Origin: an uncultured Lachnospiraceae bacterium
GTDB lineage: Bacteria > Bacillota > Clostridia > Lachnospirales > Lachnospiraceae
Length of the DNA: 28,235 nucleotides
Direction: 5' to 3'
NCBI GenBank assembly: GCA_910583835.1
Contig: CAJTYM010000030.1
Span: forward strand, 1 to 28,235
Below, piece by piece: positions 1 to 6,300 of this stretch. Under the pieces are notes generated by a model. It ran no database searches. It had not been told where the DNA came from and saw nothing but the letters and a program-made list of their open reading frames with translations. How positions within the stretch are numbered: position 1 is the stretch's first letter; the number at the start of each line of letters is the position of its first letter. A program made the position numbers and the translations under genes.

Positions 1-5
1 AGATT

Positions 6-1742
6 ATGGCTGAATATTTATCACCAGGCGTATATGTAGAGGAATTTGATTCAGGCGGAAAGCCCATGGAAGGCGTTGGTACAAGTACAGCCGGATTTAT
101 CGGTCTTGCACAGAGAGGGCCAACGGAAGGGGTTCCGCAGCTTGTCACCAATTTTGCAGATTTTAAGAGAAAATTTGGCGGGTATCTTTCGGAGAATGAG
201 TATGGGGAATACCGGTTTTTGGCGTATGCGGTAGAACACTTTTTTGTGAACGGCGGTTCACGCTGTTTTATTTCCCGCGTAGCGCCCAGCGACGCCAAGC
301 CCGCTCGTGCCAGGGTTCCGGCACAGGACACTGTTCTTAAGGTGCAGGCGAAAAACCCCGGCATGTGGGGCAACAGCATGAGTATTGTCGTAACGCCCGC
401 AAGCAAGGCGAAGACCCAGATTTTGGAGGAGCTTGAGACCGCGGATGGAAAGCAGTATTCCGTGAAGAGCTCTGTAGGCTTCAACGAAGGGGATGTAGTT
501 GTATACAAAGACATGACAAATGTGGTATACAACCGTGTAGTAAAGAGTCAGGACAATATCATTGTATTTGAGAAAGAATTCGAGCAGGATGTGGTGGATA
601 AGAATCTGCTGCCCAAGAAAGTGATTTCCACCTGTGAGTTCAACCTGGAAGTGAAGTATGACGACATTGTGGAGTTCTATGAGAATCTGTCTTTCAATGT
701 GTCCATACCGAATTACGTTGACAAGAAGACGGCGAAGTCTGACTTGATTGTTGCCGAGTACATCGGCAGCAAGAAAGCAGAGATAATGGCGCCGTTTGAC
801 GAGATTGCCGGGGCAGACCCGGAGAAAGCATTCTGCGTAGTCGCCTTAAAGGGCGGCAGCAATGGTTCTGTAGCCAATATCAGTGCCGCGGACTTTATCG
901 GCGTGGATAAGGGAGCCGGGAAACGTACCGGCATCCAGGCATTTTTGGATAACGACAGCGTTTCCATTATGGCGGTACCAGGTGTAGTAGACCCCAACGT
1001 GCAGCTGATGCTGGTTGCTCATTGTGAGAACCTTGCCAGCCGCTTTGCCGTGCTGGATATGCCAAGGGATGCCAAGAAGATTGATGACATTATGGCGCAC
1101 AGGGATATCGTTGACAGCAATTATGCAGCTATGTACCATCCCTGGCTGGAAGTATTTGACCCATTGGATAAGAAGAACCTGGCGATTCCGCCTTCTGGCT
1201 CCGTCATCGGCATCTATGCCCGCAGCGATACCTCAAGGGGCGTACATAAAGCGCCCGCCAATGAGACGGTACGTGCATGCGTAGGGCTGGACTGCCAGTT
1301 TAATAAGGGTGAGCAGGATATCTTAAACCCTAAGGGCGTCAACTTAATCCGTTCTTTCCCAGGACAGGGCATCCGTGTCTGGGGCGCGCGCACAGCGAGC
1401 AGCGACCCAAGCTGGAAATACGTCAATGTACGCCGCTTGTTCATCTTTATTGAGGAAAGCATCAAGGCGAACACCAACTGGGCAGTGTTTGAGCCGAACG
1501 ATGAAGTTTTGTGGGTGCGTGTAAAACGTACGATAGACGTATTCCTGACAGGACTTTGGAGGTCAGGTGCACTTGCCGGCTCCGCGCCGTCTGAAGCGTT
1601 TTTTGTTAACTGCGGCAGGAATACTATGAGCCAGGATGACATTGATAATGGAAGGCTTGTCTGCGTCATCGGCATTGCGCCGGTGAAACCTGCTGAATTT
1701 GTAATCTTCAGAATTTCGCAGAAAACAGGTGATTCTGTATAA
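6..1742 (+). CDS. Contractile tail sheath protein
   Basis: This 578-residue protein is a phage tail sheath family member. Many copies form the helical sheath around the inner tube, and its contraction drives the tube outward. The N-terminus, MAEYLSPGVYVEEFDSGGKP, is the typical sheath opening, and it is followed by a GTSTAGFIG/RGP segment. The C-terminal part (about residues 470-575) has the conserved stretch VNVRRLFIFIEESI, then NDEVLWVRVKRTIDVFLTGLWRSG-type core and an IAPVKPAEFVIFRI end strand, which in this family forms the inter-subunit handshake. The middle third (about residues 110-270) is less conserved and probably is the surface insertion. The ATG at position 6 is the first codon of the motif, but its ribosome site lies outside the window. 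Only one sheath gene is seen; PVC-type systems have up to three, so more could lie upstream. Family assignment is firm. Confidence 0.96.
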   Translation: MAEYLSPGVYVEEFDSGGKPMEGVGTSTAGFIGLAQRGPTEGVPQLVTNFADFKRKFGGYLSENEYGEYRFLAYAVEHFFVNGGSRCFISRVAPSDAKPARARVPAQDTVLKVQAKNPGMWGNSMSIVVTPASKAKTQILEELETADGKQYSVKSSVGFNEGDVVVYKDMTNVVYNRVVKSQDNIIVFEKEFEQDVVDKNLLPKKVISTCEFNLEVKYDDIVEFYENLSFNVSIPNYVDKKTAKSDLIVAEYIGSKKAEIMAPFDEIAGADPEKAFCVVALKGGSNGSVANISAADFIGVDKGAGKRTGIQAFLDNDSVSIMAVPGVVDPNVQLMLVAHCENLASRFAVLDMPRDAKKIDDIMAHRDIVDSNYAAMYHPWLEVFDPLDKKNLAIPPSGSVIGIYARSDTSRGVHKAPANETVRACVGLDCQFNKGEQDILNPKGVNLIRSFPGQGIRVWGARTASSDPSWKYVNVRRLFIFIEESIKANTNWAVFEPNDEVLWVRVKRTIDVFLTGLWRSGALAGSAPSEAFFVNCGRNTMSQDDIDNGRLVCVIGIAPVKPAEFVIFRISQKTGDSV

Positions 1743-1805
1743 GCGTTACTGTTAACAAAAACATTTCTTCAAAAATAATTAGACAGAAAGGAGCGTTGTG
1801 AAGAG

Positions 1806-2231
1806 ATGGCAAGTACTCCATATGGAAAATTTAGATATAAGGTTGAAATTGACGGCTTAGAGGCAGGCGGCTTCTCAGAGGCATCCGGGTTTGACGCATC
1901 GATTGATGTGATTGAGTACCGCGAGGGCGACATGGTACAGACGCCGCTGAAACTTCCCGGACTGAAAAAGTATGGCAACATTACATTGAAACAGGGCGTT
2001 GCAGATTCCATGGTAATGTATGAATGGATGATTGCGGGCGTGGAAGGCGAAGTGGAGCGCAAGACGATTACGATTACCATTTTGGATGAGACGGAAACGG
2101 CTACGGCTTCCTGGCAGGTAATCAACGCATGGCCGGCAAAATATACAGCGCCGGACTTCAATGCGACATCTTCAGAGGTTGCAATTGAGAGCCTTGAGAT
2201 TGCCCACGAGGGAATGACCAGGGTATCTTAA
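1806..2231 (+). CDS. Inner tube protein 1 (gp19/Hcp-like, Pvc1/Pvc5 family)
   Basis: This 141-residue protein is of the T4 gp19-like tube family. Stacked hexamers form the tube that is pushed through the target membrane. It begins MASTPYGKFRYKVEIDGLEA and continues with GGFSEASGFDASIDVIEYREG, the usual two first strands and loop of CIS tube proteins. It ends with a strand motif around IESLEIAHEGMTRV. Length fits the family (about 140-150). An AAAGGAG box at 1787-1793 lies about 12 nt from the ATG, rather far; GAAGAG directly before the ATG may contribute. No other in-frame start fits the family's N-terminus. It follows the sheath gene and is followed by a strong GC hairpin, as expected for the most abundant transcript segment. 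Confidence 0.95.
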   Translation: MASTPYGKFRYKVEIDGLEAGGFSEASGFDASIDVIEYREGDMVQTPLKLPGLKKYGNITLKQGVADSMVMYEWMIAGVEGEVERKTITITILDETETATASWQVINAWPAKYTAPDFNATSSEVAIESLEIAHEGMTRVS

Positions 2232-2245
2232 CAACGGTAAAACTA

Positions 2246-2272
2246 TGCCCCGGGCAATGGCTGCCCGGGGCA
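2246..2272 (+). promoter_or_regulatory. Perfect 11-bp GC-rich hairpin after the tube gene
   Basis: TGCCCCGGGCA (2246-2256) and TGCCCGGGGCA (2262-2272) are exact reverse complements separated by the 5-nt loop ATGGC. The hairpin starts 14 nt after the tube stop codon. No T-run follows (GATAGGAAAG), so it does not look like a full intrinsic terminator. It may block 3' exonucleases and stabilise sheath/tube mRNA, or act as a leaky attenuator before the low-copy chaperone. The stem is seen directly; its function is inferred. Confidence 0.7.
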
Positions 2273-2297
2273 GATAGGAAAGCAGGGTGGCAAGCAG

Positions 2298-2666
2298 ATG
2301 TTTGAAACAGAATTTTCTTTTGTCCTCCCCAAAGGCTATGTGGACAGGGATGGCAATTTGCACAAAGAGGGAAAGATGCGCCTGGCAACAGCGGCAGATG
2401 AGATTATTCCGCTGCGTGACCCCAGGGTCCAGCAGAATCCGGGATACCTCGTGATAATCTTGCTCTCAAGGGTAGTCACCAGCCTGGGGACGATGCCAGC
2501 GGTGGACACCAAGGTGATAGAGGGCTTATATACGCCGGATTTGGCATACCTGCAGGATTTATATGAAAGGGTCAACCAGGCGGAGATTCCTGTGTACCGC
2601 ACGGTCTGCCCCCATTGCGGGGAAGAGATAGAGGTGTCCGTAAATTTTATGGAAGCCGGGCTATAA
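2298..2666 (+). CDS. Tail assembly chaperone (Mu gp41-like, Phage_TAC_7 type)
   Basis: This 122-residue protein resembles the conserved CIS gene annotated as phage tail assembly protein (Mu gp41-like, Pfam Phage_TAC_7). Such chaperones are thought to bind the tape-measure protein while tube is polymerised around it. Family-like stretches are MRLATAADEIIPLRDPRVQQ (residues 27-46), NPGYLVIILLSRVV (47-60) and VIEGLYTPDLAYLQDLYERV (73-92). The C-terminus carries a CPHC pair (Cys104, Cys107) like half of a zinc knuckle. The ATG at 2298 is preceded by a weak GGGTGG at 2285-2290. Its last five codons overlap a -1 frameshift signal that would replace FMEAGL-stop by a 66-residue extension. Order after the tube gene and before the long coiled-coil gene matches phage tail operons. 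Family call is from recalled motifs, not a search. Confidence 0.85.
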   Translation: MFETEFSFVLPKGYVDRDGNLHKEGKMRLATAADEIIPLRDPRVQQNPGYLVIILLSRVVTSLGTMPAVDTKVIEGLYTPDLAYLQDLYERVNQAEIPVYRTVCPHCGEEIEVSVNFMEAGL

Positions 2667-2679
2667 ATTTATATCCGGC
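2642..2679 (+). promoter_or_regulatory. Candidate programmed -1 ribosomal frameshift signal
   Basis: The heptamer AAATTTT (2642-2648) is phased as A AAT TTT in the frame of the chaperone gene, which is the X XXY YYZ rule. A 6-nt spacer (2649-2654) follows, then GCCGG (2655-2659) pairs with CCGGC (2675-2679). An inner self-complementary TATAAATTTATA (2662-2673) lies between them. The zero-frame TAA stop (2664-2666) sits inside this hairpin. A -1 slip reads TAT next and continues in the open frame to 2848. All elements are seen directly; that slippage occurs is inferred by analogy to lambda G/GT, P2 E/E' and Mu 41/42. Confidence 0.72.
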
Positions 2680-2848
2680 GGACAAAATTTATGAGGAGGC
2701 GGCGTTTGTCGCCTATTATGTGCACTGGGGCAGGGATGATATCTTAAGGCTTACGCACCGTGAACGGCTCCGCTGGTGCCAAGAAATTTCGGACATCAAT
2801 CGGAAAATCAGCCGTGAGCCGGTGAAGAATGATATTTTCAAGATGTAA
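2648..2848 (+). CDS. DUF6760-like extension in the -1 frame of the chaperone (likely a frameshift product)
   Basis: The open frame encodes 66 residues after the slip point, with a core NLYPADKIYEEAAFVAYYVH followed by WGRDDILRLTHRERLRWCQE. This resembles, from memory, short DUF6760-type proteins of CIS loci. Counting from the chaperone start, the fused protein would have 117 + 66 = 183 residues. There is no credible independent start: no ATG or GTG lies before the conserved core, and the only candidate is a TTG at 2615 lacking a purine-rich ribosome site and encoding a non-conserved leader. By analogy with phage gpT, the extension would recruit tube subunits to chaperone-coated tape measure. 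The alternative is a separate ~77-residue protein from the TTG. Reality of the reading frame is well supported by its conserved-looking core; mode of expression is inferred. Confidence 0.75.
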   Translation, partial: YGSRAINLYPADKIYEEAAFVAYYVHWGRDDILRLTHRERLRWCQEISDINRKISREPVKNDIFKM

Positions 2849-2905
2849 GGAAGATACCGCTGGTATTCTATGAGCAAATGTGGCTGCGCGCAGAGGTGAT
2901 AAGAG

Positions 2906-3346
2906 ATGGGGATGCAGGACAATCTTGCGAAACGCACAAAGTTTAAAGTGATACTGGATGGAAAGCCGTTAGGGTTCTCCAAGGTATCCAATATATCGTC
3001 CACAATGGAATTTGAAACTGTTGTGGAGGGAGGGGTCAATGACAGGGTCCATTATCTGCCCAAACCGCGGCAGTCGCTGGACAAGCTGGTCTTGGAATAT
3101 GGGATTGCCAGCGGGGAGCTGACACGGACCACCCTGACAGCGGGTTATGAACTCAAAAGAGGCATCATCATCATGGTCATGCCGGAGTCGGGCCTTGTGC
3201 CTACAGCGACCTATCAGGCAAAATGGGGAATTGTCACCAAATGGGAAATCGACACCTTGGATGCGACGAGCAGCGGCGTACTGATTAAGAAAGTGGAAAT
3301 CTCCCATTATGGGCTGGAGGAAACAATCAATAAAATTGGCATATAA
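2906..3346 (+). CDS. Inner tube protein 2 (gp19-like, Pvc5-type)
   Basis: This 146-residue protein is a second, diverged member of the tube family. It shares the fold pattern of tube protein 1: first strand FKVILDGKPLGFSKVSNISS, then a MEFETVVEGGVNDRVHYLPK loop, and a last strand around VLIKKVEISHYGLEET. In PVC/AFP-type particles, a distinct tube paralogue forms the ring joining tube to the baseplate hub; I infer that role because this gene lies on the baseplate side of the cluster. The start is the ATG at 2906, with AGAGGTGA at 2892-2899; an ATG six bases later would give almost the same protein. It comes 57 nt after the frameshift ORF. Confidence 0.92.
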   Translation: MGMQDNLAKRTKFKVILDGKPLGFSKVSNISSTMEFETVVEGGVNDRVHYLPKPRQSLDKLVLEYGIASGELTRTTLTAGYELKRGIIIMVMPESGLVPTATYQAKWGIVTKWEIDTLDATSSGVLIKKVEISHYGLEETINKIGI

Positions 3347-3379
3347 GAGATGCATATATGGTTTTGACAGGGTAATCAG

Positions 3380-6300
3380 ATGTTAAAGTTAAGAGAGGCT
3401 TTTTCGCAAAAAATACATCTACATATCAGGCAGGATATGCTGCAGCGGCTGTGGGATAAATATGTTCCATCCGATGCTGCAGAGTATGGCAATATACAGC
3501 TTGTTTATCTGGGCAGGGAGACAGGGCAGCCAGAGGCACAGTCCCAGAAGATACAGTTGCTGGTTAGCCTTGTGCTCAAAAACAGAATCATGTGTATGGG
3601 ACTGGAGAAAGCGCCCATCAAGACTGCGCTTGTCCGGGAACAGATGAAAAGCAGCTTGCAGCGCATGGAGAAATATTATCTGATGCAGCTAAAATGCTGT
3701 GATTTTGTGATGTTTCAAAAAGTAAGCAGCTATGTGGAGCTGCTTGGTCAGGCAGAGGCAAGCGACAGACGTTTTAAGGACTGGCAGAAAGAACATCAGG
3801 CGATTGAAAAACAGCGGGAGGAGTACCGGCTGTTCTCCTTGTTTTCTTCAGAAATGAAAAAATTCCTGGAGGAGCGTTCGTATGAGGCGATACGTGCCAT
3901 AGAGGGGGAACTTTTGTCTGCGCTGCCAGAAAAAGAATACCAGAATCTGGCCAGACACCTTATCTGGCAGGAGCGGGAAACATTTCTCTCCTGTCTGGAA
4001 AAATGCGATAGGCTGCAATGCAATAAAATTATCAAACGGTTGGAAAAAAGCAGTAAGGAGTTAAGCATAAGGCTGTTCCAGAGCTGGGTTACGGGACAGG
4101 AGGCAAGTGTACCCCAAGTACAGAAAAACGTGCAGGATATGGGGGTTTCCCAGGTCCAGTTTGCAGGACAGGAGCTTGCAGAAACTGTCAGGGCGCTGGA
4201 ACCCCAAGAGTATATGCTGTTTTACCAGCGGGCGGTAAGCGTGGTAAACGAGGAGACCGCAGACAGCCTGGTGGTATGGAAGAAAAAGAAAGAGAAGATG
4301 CTCCGCTATGTCAAGCGGCAGGAGCCGGAGAAGGTTTTTCACCTTCTGCAGCAGATGGAACAGTTTGCGGAGGAAATAGGCGCTGCTCCAGATGAAAATA
4401 TGGCAATGGCTGCCAATGTTTTTCCTGAGAAGTTCCTGCAGCTTGAGGAACAGTATTTTCAGCAGGTAATCCAAGAGTTACGCGAGCAGGCGGCGTCTGT
4501 CCTGAACGACAAATCATATCAGGCGATTGCCCGGCGGGCGCATCATTTCCTGTGGAAAGAGGCAGATGAGAGGCTTGTGGGCGAAAGCAAGATGGAGGCA
4601 GATAAGGAAGGTCAGACTGCAGAACGCAGGTTTCTGACTGTGGGCGTCAGCCGGATTGCAGAACGCATAGAGCAGGAACTGGCGCTGCGGCAGGAGCGGT
4701 TAGAGGAGCGGCAGGCGCAGGTTTTTGTGAAATATCAGGATGCATACCGTGGAGTGTTGGGAACCATTAATCATGCACTGCAGGAGCAAAATCACGTATC
4801 GCAGTTTAGCGAAGAAATATTCTCGCTCCAGTCTAAGGGAAAGCTTGTGGAGGAGATATTCCAAAGCCAGCACAGAGGGGAATTCAGTGAAGAAGAAATT
4901 CACAGGTTATGTGAGCTTGGCAGGGTGTTTGCAAAACCGGATGCCATAGAAGAGGGGCAGGGCATATCCGGTGCAGGGCTTACATTGGCAGAGTATGCGG
5001 ATGAGCGAGAGACCCAGAGGATACGGCAGGCGATTTCTTATCTCCGGGAACAGGAGGAGGAAAAGCAGTCAGAATTTATCGGGAATCTGGCAGAGGCAGC
5101 GATTATCTGGGAACAGGTACATGTGTCAGCCCGGCAGATTTCCCGGACGATGGAAGAACTGTCAGGACAGGAGCCTTTTGTACAGAATGCATGGGGCAGA
5201 GAAGAAAGACTGTCAGGATCTGTACAGAATGCGCAGGACAGGACAGAAGAAGGGCAATTACAGCAGATAGTGGGGAGGATAACGGAGACTTTCTGGCAGG
5301 GCGCAGAAGGGGAACGTGGAAAAGAGCAGATACAGATTCCAGAGAAAAGGATACAGGAAATTATATCAAGGCGTATCAAAGGGGAGCAGGGAGAAACGTA
5401 TCTGCAGGTTACAGAGGAAAAAATAAGAGAATATTATCGAAAGAATGAAGAAAAAATAAAAGCGGTTTATAGAAAGAATATTGAAGAAGAACAGAGAGAA
5501 GCAGCCCGCAGGAATGAAGAGCAGAGGGCAGAAAGAATCTTTGCGCAGATTCCGGGGAAAGTTGTGCAGGAGATATTCCAAAGCCAGCACGGAGGGGAAT
5601 TTGGCGAAGAGGAAATTGAGAAAATCTGTGACCTTGGCAGGGTGTTTGCAAAACCGGATGCCATAGAAGAGGGACAGGACATGATTTCTTATCTCCAGGG
5701 ACTGGAGGGGGAAAAGCAGTCAGAATTTATCGGGAATCTGGCAGAATCCATGTTTATCTGGGAGCAGGTACAGGTGTCAGCCCGGCAGATTTCCCGGGTG
5801 ATGGAAGAATTGTCAGGATTTGCAGAGAACGCACAGGGCAGGCCAGAAGAGGGGCAATTGCAGCAGCTAGTGAGGAGAATAACAGAAACTCCATTGCGAC
5901 GGCAAGCAGAAGAAGGGCAGATTCAACAGATAGTGGCAAGAATAACGGAAACTTTCTTGCAGGGCACAGAGGGGGAACGAGGAAAAGGGCAGATACAGAT
6001 TCCAGAGAAAAGAATACAGAAAATCATATCAAGGCGTATCAAAGGGGAGCAGGGAGAAACGTATCTACAGGTTACAGAGAAAAAAATAAGAGAATATTAT
6101 CGAAAGAATGAAGAAAAAATAAAAGCGGTTTATTTAAAAAATATAGAAGAACAGAAAGAAACAGCCAGTAAGGATGAAGAGCAGAGGGCGGAAAAAATCT
6201 TTGCGCAGATTCCGGGGAAAGTTGTGCAGGAGATATTCCAAAGCCAGCACGGAGGGGAATTTGGCGAAGAGGAAATTGAGAAAATCTGTGACCTTGGCAG

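Noticed and set aside
2615..2848. Independent 77-residue gene from the TTG at 2615
   Set aside because: The TTG has no purine-rich ribosome site, and the leader peptide is not like the conserved core. The frameshift model explains the frame better, though it is not proven.
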